Shown in pieces: positions 12,544 to 22,039 of a stretch of DNA of 64,000 nucleotides. Positions within the stretch are counted from its first letter, which is position 1. The number at the start of each line of letters is the position of its first letter. The stretch is from Selaginella tamariscina (lineage: Eukaryota; Streptophyta; Lycopodiopsida; Selaginellales; Selaginellaceae): assembly GCA_003024785.1 (NCBI GenBank), contig PUQB01000058.1, positions 716,330 through 780,329 of the forward strand, given 5' to 3'. The translations under genes and the position numbers were made by a program. The notes beneath the pieces were generated by a model that did no database searches, had not been told where the DNA came from, and saw nothing but the letters and a program-made list of their open reading frames with translations.

Positions 12544-13540
12544 CTAAGAAGAAAAAAGAAAATCTGAAGAGTGAAAATGAAGAAACCCTTGCCGGAGAAA
12601 GAACCAGATCTGAATTTGAGTGGGAAATTAAATGTATTTTCAAATTTACATGTCAGACTGATAATACTTATGTCAGAAATTCAAATTTTTGAAATAACAG
12701 AAAAGAAAATTTAAGATGAGTTGAAACAAATAACCGACAGTCTGACATATATACTCTCCAATTCCAATGAGTGTTTTAAAATTGCATTTAATGTCATTCA
12801 AGTGCTTCAAGCTGTTTAATATTACGAAATTTTTGTAATTATTCTACATTCTTAATATTCAAGTATATATTATTAAGTTTATATTATATATATATATACA
12901 CTAATACAATAAATAAATTGATATATTATTATGTATCATTTAAAATATATTCATAGTCTGTTTATTATTATTATTTTCTTAATTACTCGAGTAATTAATT
13001 TACATTTCCTACTATTAATGGGATATTCTTTGTTATTTTCTTAATATTCAAAGAATATTCCAATATTAAACATGATTATCATAATTAAATTAGTCTTATT
13101 CTTAATTATCTCAGTAATTATTCTACATTTGTATATATTAATGGGATTTTCTCAATTAATTTGTTATTATTTCAAGAATATTCTAGTGTTAAACCTTATT
13201 ATCAATTTAAATTAATATATATTATTAAAACTATATATGGCTATATATTAGATAAAATCATATATTATTATGTATAATTTAAAATATGTTCATAGTGTGT
13301 ATATTAATATTATTTTCTTAATTATTCGATGTTTGTTTTGCACATATTATATATAAACACAATCATAAATTTATATATACATGTGCACACGCATTAGAAG
13401 CACTTACAGAGACACATATGCACACACATGCACATTGCCCTAAACCAAACTTGAGAAATTATATGTTGCTTCTTTATTGAAAAACATCATGTTCAACGCA
13501 TGTATGATCTATATGTACTCAGTGTGTGTGTATGTAACAC
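12544..13540. other. AT-rich central region of the nested element
   Basis: No recognisable coding sequence except possible undetected 5' exons of the minus-strand transposase just above 12543. It contains GAATATTC-type motifs also seen in the subterminal regions. Confidence 0.45.
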
Positions 13541-14165
13541 ATTGAATTTACACATGTAATATATATGTATGTCTGTGTGTATACATGTGTATGTATATAT
13601 GTGTACTAATATAATATATGCAATGTGTACGATTTTCATTTGTTAACACTCTATCTCTTCTCTCATACATACACAGTGTCACCATGCATAATCCCTTCTC
13701 TCATACATACACACCATGCATGATCATGATCCATAATATGTAGCCTGTCTCTTCTCTCATACATACACACCATGCATGATCCATAATATGTACTGATGTT
13801 ACAATATTATGTAATATGTATAATGTATATCTGTGTATAACACTCACTCCTCTCATACATAAACACCATGCATGATCCATCCTAACCCTAAACCCTAAAC
13901 CCTACATTGAATTTACACATGTAATATGTATGTATGTCTGTGTGTATACACGTGTATGTATATGTGTACTAATATATCCAATGTGTATGAATTTAATTTG
14001 TTAACACTCTCACTCTTCTCTCATACATACACACCATGCATGATCCATGTAAATATGTACTGTCTCTCTTTTCTCAAACATACACACCATGCATGATCCA
14101 TAATATGTATTGTCACTCTTCTCTCATACATACACACCATACATGATCTGTACTCTGTCTCTTAA
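13541..14165. repeat. Tandem repeat block with interstitial telomere-like motif
   Basis: A unit around CATACATACACACCATGCAT then GATCCATAATATGTA recurs at about 13690, 13750, 13855, 14020, 14070 and 14120. A larger duplicated segment starts at 13542 and 13909 (both beginning CATTGAATTTACACATGTAA). CCCTAAA repeats at 13881-13904 give just over three telomere-type units. The block is non-coding. Confidence 0.7.
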
Positions 14166-14514
14166 TATTAATATATATTAATATGTATGTATGTCTATGT
14201 GTATAATACTATGTGTGTATATATGTATCGCTGCATGTGAAACTTTAACACTCTCATACACGTGTTAAACCCTTGCATGATATTTATTCTTGGGGTGTAT
14301 GTGATACACCCACGCACACGCACACGCTGATAATATAATGAAAGAATATTCGTTTAGGGCGAATCTATAGTTATTCTTTTTAGGGTTTAAGTATATTCTT
14401 AAAAGGAATATTCGATTAGGGTTAATATATATTCTATTCCTTTTAGGGTTTTAGTATATTCCTAGGGTTTGTAAGGCGGCGGCGATGGCGAAATCTCCTT
14501 CTCTCTCTCACACA
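14166..14514 (+). promoter_or_regulatory. Possible promoter and first exon of the plus-strand gene
   Basis: Several AGGGTTTT/TTAGGGTT teloboxes and GGAATATTC repeats at 14340-14470 precede an ATG in a GC-rich context (about 14486, MAKSPSLSHT). A canonical donor (CAG|GTGAG) follows near 14513. If used, the first intron would span the microsatellites and array 2 to the acceptor at about 17046. The joining phase with 17047 is off by one base, so this is a suggestion only. Confidence 0.3.
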
Positions 14515-14865
14515 GGTGAGATCTCTCTCTCTCTCTCACACGCACACTCCTTGCGTTTATTTGTGATATTTATTTATTTTTATTCACATATATATTTATA
14601 TGTGTGTGTATCTTAATAATATAATTAGATCTCTATCACTCGCACACATACGCACACTCGTATACATATATACACACAGATATATATATATATATATCTC
14701 CTTCTCTCTCTCTCTTCTCTATAGATCTCTATCTCTCGCACACACGCACACTCGTATACATATACACACACAGATATATATATATATATCTCCTTCTCTC
14801 TCTCTTCTCTATAGATCTCTATCTCTCGCACACACGCACACTCGTATACATATACACACACAGAT

Positions 14866-14933
<68 letters not shown>

Positions 14934-15100
14934 TCTATTTTTATCTATATATATGTGTGTGTGTGTATCTGTATAATTTTATTGATTTGTTAATTGTATT
15001 TCTCGCACACACACGCACACTCCTGTATATATATGTGTGTGTGTGTTTGTTTATCTGTATGATTTTATTTGTTTCACACACGCATACACACGATATACAT

Positions 15101-15137
<37 letters not shown>

Positions 15138-15340
15138 CCTATGTATACATACATATATTATGTGTACCAGTATCTGTATAATTTTATTTATTTATCTATC
15201 TCTCACACACAGACACGTATATACATATACATATACATATATATATGTGTGTGTGTATCTGTATAATTTTATCTGATTTGACTATCTCTGGCACACACAC
15301 GCACTCTCCTACACACACATATATCTGTGTGTGTGTGTGT
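14515..15340. repeat. Microsatellite block (TA, TC, TG)
   Basis: Long alternating TA tracts (about 14866-14933, 15113-15138), CT tracts and CA/TG tracts. A roughly 105-110-base unit (CTCTATAGATCTCTATCTCT, then CACACACGCACACTCGTATA) is repeated at about 14625, 14718 and 14808. Long open frames here (Tyr/Ile and His/Thr-rich) are translations of the repeats. Confidence 0.85.
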
Positions 15341-15344
15341 GTGT

Positions 15345-16745
15345 AGCGGCGGGATTAATCCCGCCGCTATATGGTGAGACGTGTGTAGCGGCAGGATTAA
15401 TCCCGCCGCTATATAATTAGCCACTCGGCGGCGAGATTAATCCCGCCGCTCATTCGTTACCCTCGTGAGCGGCGGGATTAATCCCGCCGCCTACGCATGC
15501 CCTGCGGAATCGGGCGGGATTAATCCCGCCATCATTGGCCTGCCTGAAGGGCCTAGGCGGCGGGATTAATCCCGCCAGATTCTGCACAGGGCATTGGCGT
15601 CCGGCGGGATTAATCCCGCTAACTAAGGCCCGAGTGAAGGGCCTGGGCGGCGGGATTAATCCCGCCGCATACGCATGCCCTGCGCGGAATCGGGCGAGAT
15701 TTATCCTGCCGCCATTGGCCTGCCTGAAGGGCCTAGGCGGTGGGATTAATCCCGTCGGATTCAGCACAGGGCATTGGCGTCCGGCGGATTAATCCCGCCG
15801 ACTAAGGCCCAAGTGAAGGGCCTGGGCGGCGAGATTAATCCCGCCGCGTACGCATGCCCTGCGCGGAATCGGGCGGGATTTATCTCGCCACCATTGGCCT
15901 GCCTGAAGGGCCTAGGCGGCGGGATTAATCCCGCCGGATTTCGCACAGGGCATTGGTGTTCGGCGGGATTAATCCCGCCGACTAAGGCCTGAGTGAAGGG
16001 CATGGGCGGCGGGATTAATCCCGCCGCGTACGCATGCCATGTGCGGAATCGGACGGGATTTATCCCGCCGCCATTGGCCTGTCTGAAGGGCCTAGGCGGC
16101 GAGATTAATCCCGCCGGATTCTGTGCAGGGCATTGGCGTCCAACGGGATTAATCCCACCGCCTAGGGCCGAAGTGAAGGGCCGGGGCAGCGGGATTAACC
16201 CCACTGCCCTGCGCGGAATCGGGCGGGATTAATCCCGCCGCCAAAGGACTGCCTAAAGGGCCTAGGCGGCGGGATTAATCCCGCCTGATTTCGAGCAGGA
16301 AATTGGCGTCCAGTGGGATTAATCCCGCCGCATAGGGACCGAGTGAAGGCCATGGGCGGCGGGATTAATCCCGTCGAGCCTTCAATGCCTGTTGAAGGAA
16401 TGAATCCCGCCACCCTTCACTTTTTTCTCCATTGGTGAGTCGGACCAATCCCAAACGTTTCTGTCTAAGACGTAGAAGGTTTACAACATACCAATGGAGA
16501 GAATTGGGAAGGGTGGGGAAATTCATTTAACCATCCCTTACATGGTGGGCGAGATTAATCCCGCCTCCTTTCTGGAGTCACTGAAGGGGTGTGCCAAATA
16601 AATTCTGCCCAGTTCTCTCTGAGACCGAGAAGGGTGGCAAGATTAATTCCGCACTCCCGTTCAAGGCCTCCAAAAAGGTGGCGAGATTAATCCCGCCCAC
16701 TCTTTCAGGAGGCATTGAAGGGGTGGCGAGATTAATCCCGCCGCA
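15345..16745. repeat. Palindrome array 2 (about 30 copies) with four-unit higher-order repeat
   Basis: The same 18-base palindrome as array 1, spaced about 44 bases. From about 15480 to 16200 the spacers follow a fixed order of four: (ACGCATGCCCTGCGCGGAAT), (ATTGGCCTGCCTGAAGGGCC), (CACAGGGCATTGGCGTCC), (ACTAAGGCCCGAGTGAAGGG). This gives a roughly 178-base higher-order unit present about four times. Copies at both edges, especially after 16380, are decayed. Translations in every frame give GGINPA-like or GLIPPP-like periodic peptides, which are artefacts. Confidence 0.9.
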
Positions 16746-16858
16746 CCTTCCATGTGAATATATATGTGTATTAGTATATATAAATTGCATATCTCATTTT
16801 ATTTACTTTTATCATCTTATCATAATATTTCGAGTAAAAGCTAGGAAACTATGTAAAA

Positions 16859-16941
16859 CTGTCCAGAGCTCACATTTGTGATGGTTCTAAAACGAAATGT
16901 TATCTTTCTTTTGCACTAGCACAAATGTGAACTTTGGACAG
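16859..16941. repeat. 22-base inverted repeat (hairpin)
   Basis: Arms at 16859-16880 and 16920-16941 (CACAAATGTGAACTTTGGAC and its near-complement, two mismatches) flank a loop of about 39 bases. It lies between array 2 and the first recognised exon of the plus-strand gene. It could be a small foldback element, an intronic hairpin or an RNA structure. Confidence 0.65.
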
Positions 16942-17046
16942 TTAATTCCGTCTACTTCTCTCTGTATATTATTTTTGTATATTCGGGTTTATACAAGTGT
17001 GTGTGCATTTTTATATGATTTGTATTCATAGTGTATTATTTTGCAG

Positions 17047-20000
17047 AAGGACGATTTGATCAAACAAGGAGATCGAGTCATTAGTATAGAGTCGTCGTCA
17101 AATTCTGGGTAAAATTAAAATAAAATCTGTTATACTCGGATACTTGAACTAATTATTTTTGTATTCAGATGTGGAATTGAGGTGACATTAAAGACGAGAG
17201 CAGGAGAAGAGATGGGCAGGGGGATTCTAGAATCAACTTGGCCATATTTCAAACTAAACGGGAAGCGCATTGGAACAACCATGGTTGCTGTCAAACTAAC
17301 CTCTGTCACATCGCATGGACAAGCAAAACAATGGAAAGTGGGTGTGCTAGTCAAGCATCCGAAAGCATGCTGTGAACCCAGATTGAACGATGCTCGACAC
17401 ATATGCCTTGTTCCATCCAATGTCATATTCTCGGATCCAGAGGTCGCCAGTTACAACATTAATTTCGGGTGGTTTTGTCGACTTGTGGATAATGACGTTC
17501 ACGTGTTCACTAATGATGTTGACCTTGGAGTTCTTCTTCAACTCAACGAAAGCCCATTTATGGAGGGGATTCATCTGGATGTCTACTTCAAAGATCTTCA
17601 GACTCATTGAGTAGGTGTATTGTCAGGAGATATTGCTTTACAATACAGAAAATCAGCAAGTGGAGCAATCGTTCCTCTTCACATTGAAGAAGAACACTGC
17701 GACATCATAAAGGAGATTGAGAGGGTGGCTTGGTCTCAGGTTCTTTACAGATCACGTTCAATTTGCTTAGAAAATTTCGGGAGCTGGAAGAGTGTGCTGA
17801 GAACCTTAGAACAGCATCAATTGGGGATCACACTGTTGATTCGGATCGTAAAAGAAAATCATTAGTCGTTTTGTCAGCTGCACCTGTGGCGTCCCATGCT
17901 GCAATAAGCCACAAGGAAATGATGTTGGATGATAGGATTTACCAGTGTAGGGTTAAGTATTGCAGCGTCAACCCAAACTTCAATTACAGGCCACTGAATC
18001 AGGAACATGTAGCTGAGCTCATGGAGAAGATGAAGGACGACAATTCTTACACCGTTCCACATAATGCTGTTTTGTGCGCATACTACGAGAGACATAAAGG
18101 CGCTGACAAAGTGTGGATCACAACACCGGAACAAATGAGGAAGGTTCAGACGGAGAATAAAAAATCAGTTAAGTATTACATCATTAGTGACCAGCACACA
18201 ATAACGGCAGCCCAACGACTTCTCAACGAACACAACAAAGGAACGATGGCAACAAAACTTTCCGAGCATACCCGTGAGAAGCTGACGAAAAGATCGGCGT
18301 TTTTAGCGAAGCCGAATCTCACAATCGAGCAATACCATAAGTTATCAGCGGAATGGGACGCTGCAGACACCAACCACTACAACAGCAAAATATGGGAGAA
18401 GTTCAAACACACGCGAGCCTGTGGGGAATCTTTCAGCACCACAAAGAGCTACCGCAGGGAATACACAATCTGCGGAATACCGGGTAAGCAAATTGTTTGG
18501 GTGGGATTTATCTCGCCGGTATATTAATCTGTCTTTTTCCTCAGAGAGTTGAAGAAATTGTAGTAGTTGATTTTGCCCAGGTGGGCGGGAAGGAAACATC
18601 CTTTTTGATGATGTTGATTTCTTGTCCCGAGGATAGGATCTTTGCCAAATGGTTGGGGATTATGGAATCCTTTGCAAAAGGAACACTGAAGAAGAAGCAG
18701 ACAAGTGAAGTGGAGCCCTCAGAGAAGTCTGCAAAGAAACCCAGTAAGACGCCGAAGTCTAAGTCTGTTCAATTATAAAGGATGTAGACAACGATTTCAA
18801 GCTCACATGGTTGAAGCCTTTAAATGGAACAACGATGGAGGAGATGGAAGTCTTGGCTGATTTGGTGATTGATGGCAAATTACAGATTAACAACAGCAGC
18901 CCCACCTCTCCTTTTCATCTCAAGGCAATGGAGTTGAAGACGGTCAGGCACTTCAAGGAGTGGTTGGGAATACACTGCCACAAACTGGGTTGGATTTCGG
19001 CTTCAACATACGAAGAGGTCAAAAATATTTGCATGTGACAAATGATGATATGCTTGTCGAATGGGTGAATCAATCGAAGATCTGGGCAAGAATCTATTGC
19101 ACGCCAACGCCAAGAAGGAGAACATTGCGATGAGCCTTCTCTTATGGCAGTCCTTCAGCAGCGGAGAACCGAGTTGAACCTTATAAAGGAGGATGCTACG
19201 AATCACGACAAGCCCTACAGATGTTTGTTGTTGGATTCGGAGACTTTATGGGGTACCATCACTGCTTGTAGGAAACCGTTTCAATTGTTCGTGATGGATC
19301 GGCGGGTGTCAAAAAATCCTTACAGACAGGACACTAGAGGATTTGGTGGAGAAACTTAGCCGTGCAAGCATGTACAAAGAAGGTATTTATTATTGAATTC
19401 ATACTTGCACTCTTGACTGATATCTACGTTTTCAGGTATTTATTTCTTGATTCTTGCTCATGTCACCGATACCTTTGCCTTCTCCTTTGCCAAGAGGAAT
19501 AAACATCGTTGGACAGGATTTTATATGAATGATGCTGATCCGAAGTGCATTGATTCGGTTGTTCACTTGGTTGTTAGGAATGCGCCAAACAGTTTCAAAC
19601 TTCCAAATGACTGGCCAGGCATCTGTTTGCACTCCAACGGCCCTGAACCTCCATCCGATACACGATAGGTGAGAGTGACGTATTCGGCAATGTACGTTAT
19701 CCAAACATCACAAGTCAAGCGGCACGGAGCATCGTCAACTTGATCAGGGGTCCTCACAGTGATGCGTGGGTTTTTGACTACTGCACTAGGGGGTCCGTCT
19801 TGAAGGAGTGTTACCTTCGGCATACATGTGTATTTGCCGTTGAAAAGGATAAGACCATGGTTGAGGACCTGAACAAGTGGATAGATAGGTTCTCAACTGA
19901 CTACCCCAACGAATCCATAAAGGAGTATTTGAGAAAGTTCCCTCCAGATAAGTGCGATAGCTCTAAGACGAATCTGGTTCAATGTCGGATCTGAGGACGA

Positions 20001-20181
20001 ACTTCAATCAGATATTAGACCGGAAGTTATCTCGAGGAGTACAGAACATTTGCACACTCCATTACCCATGGAAACATCAATAGAAGATGAAGAAGATCTT
20101 GAACCATCTCACAAGCGGCTTAGACCTTCTTCGCCTCACTCAGAAGGTAATAGCGAAGAAGAATTGTTAATGAATTGTTAG
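17047..20181 (+). CDS. ParB-like / methyltransferase-like protein of the nested transposon
   Basis: Exon 17047-17109 (KDDLIKQGDRVISIESSSNS) follows a TTTTGCAG acceptor. An intron ends near 17168, and a beta-rich N-terminal domain (GIEVTLKTRAGEE...) runs to about 17600. The region 17930-18480 reads NPNFNYRPLNQEHVAELMEK and, further on, YYIISDQHTITAAQRLLNEH. This is the pattern of ParB/Spo0J N-terminal domains ('N.R.....+..L..S+...G' then 'DGQHR..AA..L'). An intron lies at about 18484-18543 and itself contains a palindrome-like GTGGGATTTATCTCGCC. A lysine-rich linker follows (about 18690-18775). Around 19770-19860, VFDYCTRGSVLKECYLRHTC and VFAVEKD match the AdoMet-binding 'D.F.G.GS...A......+.+E.D' motif of DNA methyltransferases. 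An acidic tail with a KRLRP basic patch ends at 20181. Several stops and shifts interrupt the frame (for example after LQTH near 17608, and shifts near 17740 and 19030-19400). The copy is probably inactive. Confidence 0.55.
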
Positions 20182-20435
20182 AGTGACGAATAGTTGTAAA
20201 TGAGTGTAACATAAGGCATTTTTGTATATTTCGTTTATATTTGTACAGAAAATAAATTCTCAAGGATTAATGAAGCTTTTAGTTCAAACATGGGTCACAC
20301 ATTAACAAGGTAAATAATATACCTTGATAATTTTAAGGTCAGCTAATTATCATTTTGCAGATGTAATGAAACAATTGAGAACATGGATTTTCAGCATTGG
20401 CATGAGGTAAGAGAGGGGTTTGGCGACAATTTCTT

Positions 20436-21293
20436 GTGCCACATGTCAGAATGACAGAGTTCATGCAGGAAATGGATAATAATGCAGCTCAAAACATCGT
20501 TACCATGGGGGCCACTTCAGTTTTTTCATCATCATTTTTATTGGCTTCAGTTCCGAAATCAATTTCTTCAGCGCATGCAATATCTGAATCTTGTAAGGAT
20601 GATGTACAATTAAATGATGAAGGGATAGGCAACGAGATAGTGGCAACGGATAAATGTGAAAGGGAGCAAACAAGTGATTTGCAAAGTATTCAAGAGGCAA
20701 CGCTATCTCATGTTACTCATGGCCATATTGTGTTGTTGGATGTCAATGGTGTTCTGCTTCATCGACAAAGGCCCGAGGATAGGAAAAAGAAATCAAACAA
20801 GGAGATTTCATTCCTTGTCATGGTAAATTTCGATATGATATTATTTTTCGTCCAGGGTTGGATCGTCTCTTTCAAAAGCTTAAGGAGATGGGTGCGCTTG
20901 TGGGGATTTGGTCATGCATGCAGATTCATAACTTAACACCGCTTAAGAAAACATTGTAGTGTTGCAGAAGAGGTGATTCGTAAAGATTGGATTTTTGACC
21001 AGCGAATGTGTTATAAACCTCTCGAATTTCACAATATAAGAAAGGAAAGCAAGCCATACTTCTTCAAGAATGAAAGAATAATTGGGACTCATGGGGAGAT
21101 CAGTCGCTTAAGGATAATGAAGAATACATATCTTAGTGTAGACGACTCTCCTCAGAAGGCTATGCTCAACCAAAACATTGCTTGTATTCATCCAATCACT
21201 TTCGATCCATATTCTGATACCGATATCATGGATGAGCTAGTGAACTACTTGGATACGTGCCTCAGAAAGAAGAATCTCGAAAAATTTTTGTGA
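20436..21293 (+). CDS. FCP1/NIF-like HAD phosphatase domain protein of the nested transposon
   Basis: After a low-complexity N-terminal part, GHIVLLDVNGVLLHR (about 20722) matches HAD motif I in the plant FCP1-like variant 'LDLNG'. Next come HGKFRYDIIFRPGLDRLFQK and MGALVGIWSCMQ (about 20820-20930), the 'F.+RPG+..F...+' block. KDWIFDQRMCYKP follows, then THGEISRLRIMKNTYLSVDD and SPQKAMLNQNI (about 21095-21175), the 'KDL..L......+++DDSP' block of CTD phosphatases. The second motif I aspartate is Asn (DVNG), which in the HAD family would affect acid/base catalysis, so binding without catalysis is possible. Two frame changes (near 20815 and near 20955) interrupt the domain. It lies in tandem with the ParB-like gene, about 250 bases downstream; the two could be one transcription unit. 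Confidence 0.6.
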
Positions 21294-21866
21294 GCAGTAT
21301 CCACCGTATCATACATTTCCTGAAGCTTTTCTTTCTCGTGATTTTGAATTTTATAAAATGAAGGATAGCAACCGGGCGCTTTATAATATTATTCTTAAGG
21401 AACGTCATTTTTAGATGAGCCTTTATGCAGACCTGGTCTTATTACATCTTATGTATTAACAAGGATGGCAACTCCCAATTGCATTCGTGAGATGTTAGGT
21501 GGTGGCAACAACATCAAATATTGACCAAAATGATTTGATTAATCCGGAGAGTGATGATTTAGACAAAATGAGATTTCTCTGTATGGTTAGGAAAAGTATT
21601 TATAAATAAATTAACATGTTGATAAGAAATGATTTCATTTGTAATTATGTTTGATAGTATTTCTTCATTATTGTAAACTATTTTTAGAATAATATGAATA
21701 TTCTAAGATATTTAGGAATATTCCTTACTAAGTAAGGTTATTGAAGGATTAATTAATTAATTAATTAATATTTAAGGCTTAATTACATATTAATTAAATG
21801 ATTAATTAATAATTAAAACTTAAGTATTAATTAGTAATTTATTTTATATTCCCATTTTTCACGTAT
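21294..21866. other. AT-rich right subterminal region
   Basis: AT-rich DNA with GAATATTCTAAG-type motifs and a TTAATTAATTAA run near 21750-21770. It mirrors the composition of the left subterminal region. No coding signal is seen beyond about 21420. Confidence 0.5.
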
Positions 21867-21894
21867 CATGCCCACTTTAGTTACAAACGTGCAT
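21867..21894 (-). repeat. Right terminal inverted repeat of the nested element
   Basis: The reverse complement reads ATGCACGTTTGTAACTAAAG then TGGGCATG, matching 7718-7744. Immediately beyond it the Ty3/gypsy pol region resumes. Confidence 0.7.
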
Positions 21895-22039
21895 TTGCCA
21901 TCGATCCTACTTTTCTTCATCTTTTTGCTTTTCAAGTAACTCCTACGTCCTCTTTTACCTCTCATGTATCTGACTCCCTGTTTTTTAATCTACTTCTCCT
22001 TCTCCTATTTCTTCCCTACCATCCAAGTATTACTCTTTT

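Larger units (their letters stand above)
7718..21894. mobile_element. About 14.2-kb nested TIR DNA transposon with transposase, ParB/methyltransferase-like and FCP1-like genes and two palindrome arrays
   Basis: The ends are an imperfect inverted pair of about 27-28 bases (7718-7744 and 21867-21894) sharing the core GTAACTAAARTGGGCATG. Both flanks are pol sequence of the same Ty3/gypsy fossil, protease side on the left and RT side on the right, so this is a nested insertion. Order inside: left TIR; AT-rich subterminal DNA; minus-strand transposase gene (8354 to about 12543) with palindrome array 1 in an intron; tandem repeats and microsatellites; palindrome array 2; plus-strand ParB/methyltransferase-like gene; plus-strand FCP1-like gene; AT-rich subterminal DNA; right TIR. 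Genes diverge from the centre. No capsid, polymerase or reverse transcriptase is seen. No convincing target-site duplication is visible. Superfamily is unresolved; the transposase resembles the plant proteins with a DUF7869-like core (my recollection, not a search). Confidence 0.75.

Noticed and set aside
14600-15276. Long open frames rich in Tyr/Ile/His/Thr
   Set aside because: Pure microsatellite translations without codon bias or homology.
15450-16413. Periodic proline/glycine-rich reading frames (GGINPA, GLIPPP) on both strands
   Set aside because: They are translations of the palindrome array; both strands give the same kind of peptide and there are no gene signals.
11498-16745. CRISPR-like pattern of palindromic repeats with spacers
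   Set aside because: The host is a eukaryote, spacers are themselves repeated in order, and no cas genes are present. It is a satellite-like array.
7718-21894. Polinton or other virus-like element
   Set aside because: No capsid, protein-primed polymerase, packaging ATPase or integrase was found inside the TIRs.
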